Of a stretch of 64,000 nt of DNA, positions 51,917-60,442 are shown piece by piece. How positions within the stretch are numbered: position 1 is the first letter of the stretch; every line of letters begins with the position of its first letter. The DNA comes from Clostridium sp. UBA4108 (GTDB lineage Bacteria; Bacillota; Clostridia; Clostridiales; Clostridiaceae). The notes under the pieces were generated by a model, which saw only the letters and a program-made list of their open reading frames with translations, had not been told where the DNA came from and ran no database searches. The translations under genes were made by a program, and so were the position numbers. The stretch is taken from positions 40,095 to 104,094 of the forward strand of contig DFXM01000018.1 of NCBI GenBank assembly GCA_002381695.1, read 5' to 3'.

Positions 51917-53761
51917 ATGAAAAAGCTTTTATCTTTAATAATGGTACCGATTTTTACAGTAGGACTATTATTAACTGGATGTGGCAAAGATTCAAAAACT
52001 GAAGCTGTACAAGAGTATACACGTGTTTATTCAGGGGAGTATACAACACTGAACTATCTAGTGACAGCAAGTACAGATGAATTTGAGGCAGTTGCAAACT
52101 TAGTTGATTGTTTAGTGGAATATGACAAATACGGCGTGGTTCAGCCAGGCTTAGCAGAATCCTGGAATGTATCACCTGATGGATTGACATGGACTTTTAA
52201 TCTACGTAAAGGGGTAAAGTGGTTAAAAAATGATAAGTCTGAATATGCAGAAGTTGTAGCTCAAGATTTCGTGGATGGAATGAAATATGTTTTAAATTCT
52301 GATAACAATTCAGAAACTGCACAAATTGCTTATAGTGTTCTTAAAAATGCAGAAGCATACTATAATAAAGAAATTACTGATTTTGAACAAGTTGGAATTA
52401 AAGCTAAAGATCAATATACAGTAGAGTATACATTAAATCAACCAACACCATATTTCCTATCAATGGTAACATATGTTTGCTTCATGCCAGTTAATGGTGA
52501 GTTTTTGCAGGCAGCTGGAGATAGGTTTGGTACAGATAATACAAATTTACTTTATAATGGAGCATATATATTAGAAACTTACGAGCCACAAAGTAAAAGA
52601 ATATTTGCAGCTAATGATCAATATTGGGATAAAGACCAAGTATTTATAAAGAAATTAACTTATAATTACAATAAAGAAGCTACAACATTATCACCTGAAT
52701 TATTTCTACGTGGAGAAATATCATATAGTGGAATACCATCATCTTCATTAGATGAATGGATGGATAATGCTGAGAAAAAGGAACAAATTAGACCGACTAA
52801 ACCAGGATTCTATTCATATTTCTATGCACTTAACTTTGATCCAAAGTTTGCTCCAGAATATGAGCCAGAAAACTGGAAAGTGGTTGTTAATAACGCTAAT
52901 TTCAGACAATCTTTATTTCATGCGTTAGATAGAAAGGCTGCTATGGTAACTGCGGAGCCTTATGGACCAGAGAGGCTCATTTCTAACACTGTTACTCCAA
53001 AGGATTTTGTTAACTTAGAGGGAGCAGATTATACTCAGCTTGGAGATTTAAAAGAAATAGCTAATAGAGATAGTTTCGATACTAAGTCAGCTTTAGATTA
53101 TAAAGCTAAGGCTATGGAAGAATTAAAAGGAAAAGCTACCTTCCCAGTAAAGGTTTTGATGCCTTATCAAACAGGCATTAGTGAATGGACAAATCGTGCG
53201 CAAGTTATAGAGCAGCAGATGGAAAAAGCACTAGGAGCAGACTATATAGATATAGTTTTATTACCTCATCAACCAACAGGTTTCTTAAAAGAAACAAGAC
53301 GTGCTGGCAACTACGCCATGATGGAGTGTAATTGGGGCCCTGACTATGCAGATCCTCAAACCTATACAGATCCATTTATATCTGGTGGAACGTATAATAA
53401 GCCGGAGTTAGCAACTGGTTATGCAGAATCCAATGGAAAAAATAAGTATGAAAATATGGTAAATGCAGCAAACACTGAAGTTCTTGATCTTGAAAAACGT
53501 TATACAGCATTTGCAAATGCTGAAGCCTTCCTAATTAATGAAGCCTTCATTATTCCATTTGGAGTAGGAGTTTTTAATGGCGGATATATAGCATCTAGAG
53601 TAGATCCATTTACATCTCAATATGCTCCGTTCGGAGTTTCTGATAGTAAGTATAAAGGTCAGAAAATTTTGGATAAACCAATGAATACTGAAACTTATAA
53701 TCAAAAACTTGAAGAATGGAATAAAGAGCGTGCAGAGGCCCTAAAGGCTGCAAGTAAATAA
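51917..53761 (+). CDS. oppA: Oligopeptide-type ABC transporter substrate-binding lipoprotein
   Basis: A 614-residue SBP family 5 lipoprotein. Signal peptide with lipobox LLTGC; C22 is the lipidated Cys. Family landmarks: VDCLVEYDKYGVVQPGLAESW, WTFNLRKGVKW and LLYNGAYILE early on, and the late NWGPDYADPQTYTDPF. Peptides are the usual ligands of this size class, but the actual ligand is unknown. ATG 51917 follows AAGGAGG by 7 nt; in-frame upstream codons back to 51896 lack such a site. First gene of a five-gene transporter operon. Confidence 0.9.
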   Translation: MKKLLSLIMVPIFTVGLLLTGCGKDSKTEAVQEYTRVYSGEYTTLNYLVTASTDEFEAVANLVDCLVEYDKYGVVQPGLAESWNVSPDGLTWTFNLRKGVKWLKNDKSEYAEVVAQDFVDGMKYVLNSDNNSETAQIAYSVLKNAEAYYNKEITDFEQVGIKAKDQYTVEYTLNQPTPYFLSMVTYVCFMPVNGEFLQAAGDRFGTDNTNLLYNGAYILETYEPQSKRIFAANDQYWDKDQVFIKKLTYNYNKEATTLSPELFLRGEISYSGIPSSSLDEWMDNAEKKEQIRPTKPGFYSYFYALNFDPKFAPEYEPENWKVVVNNANFRQSLFHALDRKAAMVTAEPYGPERLISNTVTPKDFVNLEGADYTQLGDLKEIANRDSFDTKSALDYKAKAMEELKGKATFPVKVLMPYQTGISEWTNRAQVIEQQMEKALGADYIDIVLLPHQPTGFLKETRRAGNYAMMECNWGPDYADPQTYTDPFISGGTYNKPELATGYAESNGKNKYENMVNAANTEVLDLEKRYTAFANAEAFLINEAFIIPFGVGVFNGGYIASRVDPFTSQYAPFGVSDSKYKGQKILDKPMNTETYNQKLEEWNKERAEALKAASK

Positions 53762-53786
53762 GTATTAAATAGATATTATGATTTTG

Positions 53787-53814
53787 AGCAAGAGTTATAG
53801 ATATAGCTCTTGCT
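53787..53814 (+). other. Stable hairpin between oppA and oppB
   Basis: AGCAAGAGTTATA and TATAGCTCTTGCT pair almost completely with hardly any loop. No T-run follows. Such hairpins after binding-protein genes protect the upstream mRNA and give an excess of binding protein over permease. Confidence 0.6.
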
Positions 53815-53855
53815 TATTAAATCATTAAAGTAAGATAAATAAGGGAGCTGATATA

Positions 53856-54797
53856 GTGTTAAGATACTTGGGTAAAAAATTATTACAATCTGCATTTACA
53901 TTATTCCTAGTAATTACTGTTGTATTTATGCTTATGAGATTAATGCCTGAAGAAGGCTATTTCAATAATTACGATAAATTAAGTGAATCTCAAAGAGAAA
54001 CCATGCTTACCAATATGGGTCTTAGAGATCCAATGCATATACAGCTTGGTCGATTTTATGGTGATTTAGCCCATGGAGATTTAGGAACTTCTATAAAGTA
54101 TCGTCCACAGGTTCCAGTATCAGAAATTATTAAGGATAAAATACCCTACTCTCTATGTTTTGGGCTAGGGGCAATAGCAATTTCTCTTTTGTGTGGATTG
54201 CCATTAGGAGTAATGATGGCTAAGAGTAAAGGGAAATTTTGGGACAAAATAGGGACGGGTTACATAGTATTTATAAATGCTGTACCTGCAGCGGTATACT
54301 TTTTATTTATACAACTATATGCTACAGGAGCATTTAATTTTCCAATATTATTTAGTAAGGATAAACCAGCAAGTTGGATTTTACCAGTAATATCAATGTC
54401 ACTAGGTAGTATTGCAGGTTATGCTATGTGGATGCGTAGATATATGGTAGATGAATTAAATAAAGATTATATAAGACTAGCTAGAGCTAAAGGAATGAAA
54501 AATACAGAAATTATGTTTAAACATGTTATGAGAAATGCAATTATTCCTATGGTTCAATATTTTCCTTCATCTATATTATTAACGATAATGGGATCATTTT
54601 ATATAGAATCATTATACTCAATACCTGGTATGGGCGGATTATTAATAGATGCTATTTCGAGACAGGATAATCCATTAGTTCAAGCACTTGTTTTAATTTT
54701 TTCAGCATTAAGTATAATAGGTTTATTTCTAGGCGATATAGGAATGGCTATAGTTGATCCTCGTATTAAGCTTAACCGAAAGGAAGGTGCTAGATAA
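53856..54797 (+). CDS. oppB: Oligopeptide ABC transporter permease, OppB type
   Basis: A 313-residue permease with six predicted membrane helices. The start LRYLGKKLLQSAFTLFLVI, the EAA-type loop DYIRLARAKGMKNTEIMFKH and the late SIPGMGGLLIDAI are typical of OppB/DppB. GTG start with AAGGGAG 8 nt upstream. Confidence 0.92.
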   Translation: MLRYLGKKLLQSAFTLFLVITVVFMLMRLMPEEGYFNNYDKLSESQRETMLTNMGLRDPMHIQLGRFYGDLAHGDLGTSIKYRPQVPVSEIIKDKIPYSLCFGLGAIAISLLCGLPLGVMMAKSKGKFWDKIGTGYIVFINAVPAAVYFLFIQLYATGAFNFPILFSKDKPASWILPVISMSLGSIAGYAMWMRRYMVDELNKDYIRLARAKGMKNTEIMFKHVMRNAIIPMVQYFPSSILLTIMGSFYIESLYSIPGMGGLLIDAISRQDNPLVQALVLIFSALSIIGLFLGDIGMAIVDPRIKLNRKEGAR

Positions 54798-55762
54798 TGA
54801 GTATAAAGTTCAATAAAGATATAGAGGCCATAGATGATGCTCTATTTCAATTAGCTGATTATGATGAGGTTAATGCAGAACGTACTGGATATTCAAACTA
54901 TTCTTATTGGCAATCAACTTGGAAGGTGTTTTTGAAGAATAAGTTAGCTGTATTTCTACTTATATTAATGGTATCAATAGTAGTATTTACAATAATTCAA
55001 CCCTATTTACCAAATCAAAAACTTCCTACAAAGATATACATCGATGAAGCAACTAATATGCAATATAGAAATGTAAAGCCTAATTCAGAATTTTGGTTTG
55101 GTACAAACTCTATAGGACAAGATTTATGGTCTAGAATATGGAGTGGAACGCGTACATCACTGTTCATTGGAGTAATGGCAGGATTATTTGAAGCCATAAT
55201 AGGGATTATCGTAGGAGCATTATGGGGATATGTTAAGAGTTTAGATAAGATTATAACTCAAATTTATAATTTAATTGACAATATTCCTGTAGTAATATTA
55301 TTAACATTACTGGCATATATCATGAGACCGAGCTTATTTACTTTAATATTTGCTATGTGTATTACGGGTTGGGTTGGGATGGCTAGATTTATACGTAATC
55401 AAATAATAGTAATCCGTGATAGAGAATATAATTTAGCATCAAGATGTTTAGGAACGCCTACTTCTAGAGTTATATTAAAAAATTTGTTACCTTATTTGGT
55501 ATCAGTAATTATGCTCAGGATAGCACTAGCTATACCAAGTGCTATTGGATATGAAGTATTCTTGACCTATATAGGACTTGGATTGCCTTTGAATATACCT
55601 TCATTAGGAAACTTAATAAATGAAGGAAGAATGATAATGATGTCGCCATCTTTACGTTACCAGCTTATTTTCCCCGCAATAGTTATATCTATAGTTACTA
55701 TATCTTTCTATATGTTGGGGAACTCTTTTGCAGATGCAGCAGATCCACGTAATCACGTTTAG
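54797..55762 (+). CDS. oppC: Oligopeptide ABC transporter permease, OppC type
   Basis: A 321-residue permease with a cytoplasmic N-terminal tail of about 55 residues and six membrane helices. FGTNSIGQDLWSRIWSGTR is the OppC/DppC signature and REYNLASRCLGTPTSRVILKN the EAA loop. Start overlaps the oppB stop (TAATG), so it is translationally coupled. Confidence 0.92.
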   Translation: MSIKFNKDIEAIDDALFQLADYDEVNAERTGYSNYSYWQSTWKVFLKNKLAVFLLILMVSIVVFTIIQPYLPNQKLPTKIYIDEATNMQYRNVKPNSEFWFGTNSIGQDLWSRIWSGTRTSLFIGVMAGLFEAIIGIIVGALWGYVKSLDKIITQIYNLIDNIPVVILLTLLAYIMRPSLFTLIFAMCITGWVGMARFIRNQIIVIRDREYNLASRCLGTPTSRVILKNLLPYLVSVIMLRIALAIPSAIGYEVFLTYIGLGLPLNIPSLGNLINEGRMIMMSPSLRYQLIFPAIVISIVTISFYMLGNSFADAADPRNHV

Positions 55763-55773
55763 GAGGTGTAGAG

Positions 55774-56811
55774 ATGGAAAATAATATTGTTCTTTCAGTT
55801 GAAGATTTAGTAATAAAATTTAGTCTTAGAGGTAAGACATTAACGGCTATTAGAGGTATTTCTATAGATTTAATACAAGGAGAAAGTTTAGCCATAGTGG
55901 GAGAGTCAGGTTCAGGGAAATCTGTATTCACAAAGTCCTTTATGGGATTATTAGATGGGAATGGATGGATAGATTCAGGAAGCATTAAATATAGTAATTA
56001 TGACATTGCTAAATTTAAAAAAGAAGAAGATTGGATTAAAATTAGAGGAAAAGAAATAGCCATGGTATTTCAAGATCCGATGACTTCCTTAAATCCATTA
56101 AAAACTGTAGGCAAACAGGTTCAAGAATCTGTTGAACTCCACCAAGGACTAAAAGGTGAAGAAGCTAAAGCTGTAGTAATAGATATCTTAAAGGATGTTG
56201 GTATTCATAATCCAGAACAAAGATATAATCAATATCCACATGAATTTTCTGGCGGGATGAGACAGAGAGTGGTGATTGCTATAGGTGTAGCTTGTAATCC
56301 TAAAATTCTTATCTGCGATGAGCCAACTACAGCGTTAGATGTAACAATACAGGCTCAAATACTTAAGTTATTACAAAAATTACAAGAAAAGTACAAACTA
56401 ACTATTATATATATAACACACGACTTAGGTGTTGTTGCAAAGGTAGCAGATAGAATAGCTGTTATGTATGCAGGTGACGTGGTTGAAATTGGAACTGCAG
56501 AAGAAGTGTTTTATAATCCACAGCATCCATATACTTGGGCATTACTGTCTTCACTGCCTCAGCTAGGAGTCAAAGGAGAATCATTATATTCAATCAAGGG
56601 AACTCCTCCAAATCTATTTAATGAAATTAAGGGAGATGCTTTTGCACCACGTAATCCTCAAGCATTGAAAGTAGATTTCGTAGAAAGACCACCTTACTTT
56701 GATGTGAGTCCAACTCATAAAGCAAAAACTTGGTTGTTAGATCCAAGGGCACCTAAGGTGGAACCCCCGAAAGCTATACAAACTATGAGACAGCTATGGA
56801 GGAGTGAGTAA
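55774..56811 (+). CDS. oppD: Oligopeptide ABC transporter ATPase, OppD type
   Basis: A 345-residue ABC ATPase: Walker A GESGSGKS, Q-loop VFQDPMTSLNP, signature FSGGMRQR, Walker B ILICDEPTTALD and H-loop ITHDLG. The oligopeptide-type C-terminal extension (about 260-345) is present but the usual Cys cluster for an Fe-S site is not seen. AGGAGG 8 nt before the ATG. Confidence 0.92.
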   Translation: MENNIVLSVEDLVIKFSLRGKTLTAIRGISIDLIQGESLAIVGESGSGKSVFTKSFMGLLDGNGWIDSGSIKYSNYDIAKFKKEEDWIKIRGKEIAMVFQDPMTSLNPLKTVGKQVQESVELHQGLKGEEAKAVVIDILKDVGIHNPEQRYNQYPHEFSGGMRQRVVIAIGVACNPKILICDEPTTALDVTIQAQILKLLQKLQEKYKLTIIYITHDLGVVAKVADRIAVMYAGDVVEIGTAEEVFYNPQHPYTWALLSSLPQLGVKGESLYSIKGTPPNLFNEIKGDAFAPRNPQALKVDFVERPPYFDVSPTHKAKTWLLDPRAPKVEPPKAIQTMRQLWRSE

Positions 56812-56812
56812 T

Positions 56813-57754
56813 ATGAGTGAAAAGAAAAAAGAAGTCCTTTTAGAAGTAAAGGATATATGTGTAAAATTTGGAGAAAAAAGAAACCCATTTATTGCTGTAA
56901 ATAATGTTAGTTTTAATATATACAAGGGAGAAACTTTTGGACTTGTAGGAGAATCAGGTTCAGGAAAGACAACTATAGGTAGAGCTATTATTAGAATTAA
57001 TGAAACTAGCTCTGGAGATATATTTTTTAAAGGGGAAAAAATTAACGGCAAAATTAATTCTAATTTAGATAAAGAGATAACTAAGAAAATTCAAATGATA
57101 TTCCAAGACCCAATGGCATCTTTAAATGAAAGAGCTAAGGTTGATTATATAGTTTCAGAAGGAATGTATAATATAAAAAATTATAAAGATGAAGCAGATA
57201 GAAAGGCAAGGGTTGAAAAGGCACTTTTAGATGTTGGACTTTTACCTGAATTCGCCAGCAGATTTCCTCATGAGTTTTCAGGTGGACAACGTCAGCGTAT
57301 AGGCATAGCAAGAGCCCTAGTAATGGATCCAGAACTAATTATTGCAGATGAGCCTATTTCAGCATTAGATGTATCTATACGTGCCCAGGTACTGAACCTA
57401 CTTTCTCAGTTACAAAAAGAAAAAGGATTAACGTATTTATTTGTTGCCCATGATTTAGCAGTAGTACGATTTATAACAGATAGATTGGCAGTAATTCATA
57501 AGGGAAGAATAGTGGAGTTGGCAGAAACAGAGAAGCTTTTTGCTCATCCACTTCATCCTTATACTAGGGCATTATTATCTGCAATACCAGTTCCAGATCC
57601 AAGAGTAGAGAGAAATAAAACCTTAGAAATTTATGATCCAGATTGCCATGATTATGATAAGAATATACCTTATTGGGTGGAAGTAGAGCCAGAACATTTT
57701 GTTCTAGGAAGTGAAAAAGAAATTGAAGAATATAGGAAAGTATTAGAAAAATAA
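56813..57754 (+). CDS. oppF: Oligopeptide ABC transporter ATPase, OppF type
   Basis: A 313-residue ABC ATPase with GESGSGKT, IFQDPMASLNE, FSGGQRQR, LIIADEPISALD and VAHDLAVV. It pairs with OppD as the heterodimeric motor. ATG 56813 follows GGAGGAG by 8 nt and lies 1 nt after the oppD stop. Last gene of the operon; no terminator was clear directly behind it. Confidence 0.92.
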   Translation: MSEKKKEVLLEVKDICVKFGEKRNPFIAVNNVSFNIYKGETFGLVGESGSGKTTIGRAIIRINETSSGDIFFKGEKINGKINSNLDKEITKKIQMIFQDPMASLNERAKVDYIVSEGMYNIKNYKDEADRKARVEKALLDVGLLPEFASRFPHEFSGGQRQRIGIARALVMDPELIIADEPISALDVSIRAQVLNLLSQLQKEKGLTYLFVAHDLAVVRFITDRLAVIHKGRIVELAETEKLFAHPLHPYTRALLSAIPVPDPRVERNKTLEIYDPDCHDYDKNIPYWVEVEPEHFVLGSEKEIEEYRKVLEK

Positions 57755-57845
57755 AAGACTATAGCATGTGATTTATTTAAGAAAATACAATTATAAGTTG
57801 TAGATAAATCCCAACTTTGTTAGCGAAAAATCCTCCTTTTAAGCC

Positions 57846-57957
57846 CAGGGAAGTGGTGTCTAATGCCACAGGTAAATAATGTGTTTGACTGAGTAAAGCC
57901 AAATATATGGCAATTTTGACATATTAAAAACACCTGTAACATAGTGACACTTCCCTG
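57846..57957. repeat. 112-bp imperfect palindrome: MITE-like element or structured RNA
   Basis: Ends CAGGGAAGTG (57846-57855) and CACTTCCCTG (57948-57957) are perfect 10-bp inverted repeats. Inside, ACAGGT (57868-57873) and ACCTGT (57932-57937) pair, and GCC/GGC close a small hairpin at 57898-57911. The two halves stay similar for about 30 bp. No coding capacity and no clear target-site duplication. Either a small non-autonomous element with terminal inverted repeats or a folded RNA upstream of glpP. Confidence 0.45.
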
Positions 57958-58044
57958 AAATTTTATTTACCTTTATTTTATGAAACAGTTCAGTGTTTTT
58001 GCATATTTTATCATATAAACCACTGAAAAACTTATTTAAATTGT

Positions 58045-58073
58045 TTGACTAAATAAATCAAAAATGTAATAAT
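58045..58073 (+). promoter_or_regulatory. Promoter of glpP
   Basis: TTGACT (58045-58050) and AATAAT (58068-58073) with 17-nt spacing, 45 nt before the glpP ATG; AAGGGGA ribosome binding site follows. Confidence 0.5.
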
Positions 58074-58117
58074 GGTAATAAAAATATTTTTAATATTGAA
58101 ATAAGGGGAAATAAAGG

Positions 58118-58675
58118 ATGGATGTTATTCATTTGTTAGAGGATAACCCTGTTATAGCAGCAGTTAAAGATTTTAAGGAACTGGAGGAAGCTATAAATTC
58201 AGAAATTCATATTATCTTTGTACTATTTGGAAACTTGCTTAATATAAAAGAAATTAGTAGCAAAATTTCTAATAATAATAAGATAGGAATAATACATATA
58301 GATTTAGTAGATGGACTTACAAATAAAGAAATAGCTATAAATTATTTAAAGCAAGAAACTAGCTTTAAAGGTATAATAAGCACTAAACCTCAGGTTGTGA
58401 AGTTAGCAAAGGTATATAACTTTATTGCAATACAAAGGGTATTTATTTTTGATACTTTGTCCATGAATAATGCACAAAAGCATTTGATCAAAGAATGTGA
58501 TGCCATAGAAATATTACCAGGAATTATTCCAAAAGTAATAACTAGACTGTCTAAAGAACTATTTAAGCCTATAGTTGTAGGAGGTTTAATAGAAAGTAAA
58601 GAAGAAGTAATAATGGCATTAAATTCAGGAGCTACCTGTGTGTCGACAACAAAAAAGAATATTTGGAATATGTAG
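58118..58675 (+). CDS. glpP: Glycerol-3-phosphate-responsive antiterminator
   Basis: A 185-residue GlpP/DUF-type TIM-barrel RNA-binding protein. In Bacillus GlpP with glycerol-3-phosphate prevents termination in glp leaders. Visible: IHIDLVDGLTNKEIAINYL, GIISTKPQVVKLAK, QRVFIFDT, IEILPGIIPKVI and PIVVGGLIESKEEV. It is the first gene of the glycerol locus and lies just before two terminator-containing leaders that share a sequence tag. Confidence 0.93.
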   Translation: MDVIHLLEDNPVIAAVKDFKELEEAINSEIHIIFVLFGNLLNIKEISSKISNNNKIGIIHIDLVDGLTNKEIAINYLKQETSFKGIISTKPQVVKLAKVYNFIAIQRVFIFDTLSMNNAQKHLIKECDAIEILPGIIPKVITRLSKELFKPIVVGGLIESKEEVIMALNSGATCVSTTKKNIWNM

Positions 58676-58678
58676 ATA

Positions 58679-58735
58679 AAGAGAATTAGAGAAATAAGCT
58701 ACATAAGACTAGGTAACTAGTCTTATGTAGCTTTT
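58679..58735 (+). promoter_or_regulatory. GlpP-type leader terminator of glpK
   Basis: A 13-nt tag AAGAGAATTAGAG (58679-58691) is followed by a 15-bp terminator stem, AAGCTACATAAGACT (58696-58710) with AGTCTTATGTAGCTT (58719-58733), then TTTGTT. The loop contains CTAGGTA (58709-58715). It lies between glpP and glpK, 61 nt before the glpK start. The tag and the CTAGGTA recur in the next leader. Confidence 0.7.
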
Positions 58736-58796
58736 GTTATATTTAAACATAATATCTTGAATTCAATAAAAAAGTACTTATGAAGGGGATGGAAAA

Positions 58797-60293
58797 ATGA
58801 CAAAGTATATAATAGCATTAGACCAAGGAACTACAAGTTCAAGAGCCATAATATTTGATAAGGAGCAGAATATATTAGGAGTTAGCCAAAAAGAATTTAC
58901 TCAAATATACCCTAAAGAGGGATGGATTGAACATGATCCGATGGAGATATGGAGCAGTCAGTATGCTGTACTACAGGAGGTAATGGCAAAATCAAATATT
59001 ACCCAGGAAAAGTTGGCTGCTATAGGAATAACTAATCAAAGAGAAACCACTATTGTATGGGATAAGGAAACAGGAGTACCAATATATAATGCTATAGTAT
59101 GGCAATGTAGAAGAACAGCGCAGATATGCGATGAGTTAAAGTCAGAAGGCTGGGAGGATTACATAAAGGATAATACTGGACTTGTAATTGATGCTTATTT
59201 TTCAGGTACCAAAATAAAATGGATTTTAGATAATGTAGAAGGTGCTAGAGAAAAGGCAGAGAAAGGTCAATTATTATTTGGTACTGTAGATACATGGTTA
59301 GTATGGAAATTAACTAATGGTAAGGTCTATGTAACAGATTATACAAATGCTTCAAGAACTATGCTTTATAATATAAAGGAATTAAAGTGGGATGACAAGA
59401 TATTAAATAGATTAGGTATTCCAAAGTCAATGCTTCCAGAAGTTAAAAACTCTTCAGAGATATATGGATATGCGAACTTAGGAGCCACAGGTGGAGTGAG
59501 AGTACCTATCGCAGGAATAGCGGGAGATCAACAAGCCGCATTATTTGGTCAAACTTGTTTTGAAAAAGGATGTGCAAAAAATACATATGGTACAGGTTGT
59601 TTTTTACTTATGAATACAGGAGATGAAATGATAAAAAGTAAAAATGGACTTTTAACTACTATTGCAGTAGGAATAGAAGGAAAAATTCAATATGCACTTG
59701 AGGGATCAGTATTTGTTGGAGGCGCAGTTATTCAATGGCTAAGAGATGAACTAGAACTAATTAATGATGCTGCAGATACAGAACGTTATGCGGGGTTAGT
59801 TAAGGATAATGGCGGAGTTTATATAGTTCCAGCCTTTGTTGGGCTTGGAGCACCTCATTGGGATATGTATGCAAGGGGAGGAATTTTTGGACTTACCAGA
59901 GGTGCTAATAAAAATCATATCATCAGAGCAGCATTAGAATCTATTGCATATCAGTCAAAGGATGTATTAGAAGCTATGATTGAAGATGTTGGATGTGATA
60001 TTATAGACTTAAAAGTCGATGGAGGAGCTAGTAGAAATAATTTTTTAATGCAGTTTCAATCAGATATCATTGGAATGAAGGTATCCAAGCCAATTATATC
60101 TGAAACTACAGCATTAGGTGCAGCCTATCTTGCTGGGCTTGCTGTAGGTTTTTGGAGCAGTAAAAGTGAAATTGCAGAAAAGTGGTTTGAGAGTAGAAGT
60201 TTTGAACCTAATTTAGATGAAAATATGCAAAATAAACTATATTTAGGTTGGAAAAAGGCAGTAGAAAGAGTTAAGAGATGGGAAGAAGATTAA
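58797..60293 (+). CDS. glpK: Glycerol kinase
   Basis: A 498-residue FGGY-family kinase making sn-glycerol-3-phosphate from glycerol and ATP. IALDQGTTSSRAIIFD, GWIEHDPMEIW, GITNQRETT, VWQCRRT and GIAGDQQAALFGQ are landmark motifs. Firmicute enzymes controlled by HPr carry a His in a YxxxHF loop shortly before GIAGDQ; here that loop reads IYGYANLGATGGVRVP with no His, as in the enterobacterial form. GAAGGGG ribosome binding site. Confidence 0.96.
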   Translation: MTKYIIALDQGTTSSRAIIFDKEQNILGVSQKEFTQIYPKEGWIEHDPMEIWSSQYAVLQEVMAKSNITQEKLAAIGITNQRETTIVWDKETGVPIYNAIVWQCRRTAQICDELKSEGWEDYIKDNTGLVIDAYFSGTKIKWILDNVEGAREKAEKGQLLFGTVDTWLVWKLTNGKVYVTDYTNASRTMLYNIKELKWDDKILNRLGIPKSMLPEVKNSSEIYGYANLGATGGVRVPIAGIAGDQQAALFGQTCFEKGCAKNTYGTGCFLLMNTGDEMIKSKNGLLTTIAVGIEGKIQYALEGSVFVGGAVIQWLRDELELINDAADTERYAGLVKDNGGVYIVPAFVGLGAPHWDMYARGGIFGLTRGANKNHIIRAALESIAYQSKDVLEAMIEDVGCDIIDLKVDGGASRNNFLMQFQSDIIGMKVSKPIISETTALGAAYLAGLAVGFWSSKSEIAEKWFESRSFEPNLDENMQNKLYLGWKKAVERVKRWEED

Positions 60294-60358
60294 TAATTTT
60301 ATGGACAATCCCTTAACAAAAGCATATAATAATATTAAGAAATTAAATAAAAAGTGCG

Positions 60359-60421
60359 AAGAGAATTAGAGTCAAGCGCAAATGAGCTAGGTACTATAGC
60401 TTATTTCTGCTTGACTTTTTT
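60359..60421 (+). promoter_or_regulatory. GlpP-type leader terminator of the glycerol-3-phosphate dehydrogenase genes
   Basis: The tag AAGAGAATTAGAG (60359-60371) repeats exactly. It runs into a terminator: AGTCAAGC (60370-60377) with GCTTGACT (60409-60416), inner AATGAGCT/AGCTTATT, loop beginning CTAGGTA (60387-60393), then TTTTT. An alternative helix AGCGCAAA (60375-60382) with TTTGCGCT (60419-60426) excludes the terminator stem and takes up its T-run. Confidence 0.7.
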
Positions 60422-60442
60422 GCGCTATTGGGAGGAATAAGT

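Noticed and set aside
57846..57957. Cobalamin or other known riboswitch in the 57.8 kb palindrome
   Set aside because: GGGAAG and GCCAC strings recall cobalamin elements, but the B12 box and core order are absent on both strands.
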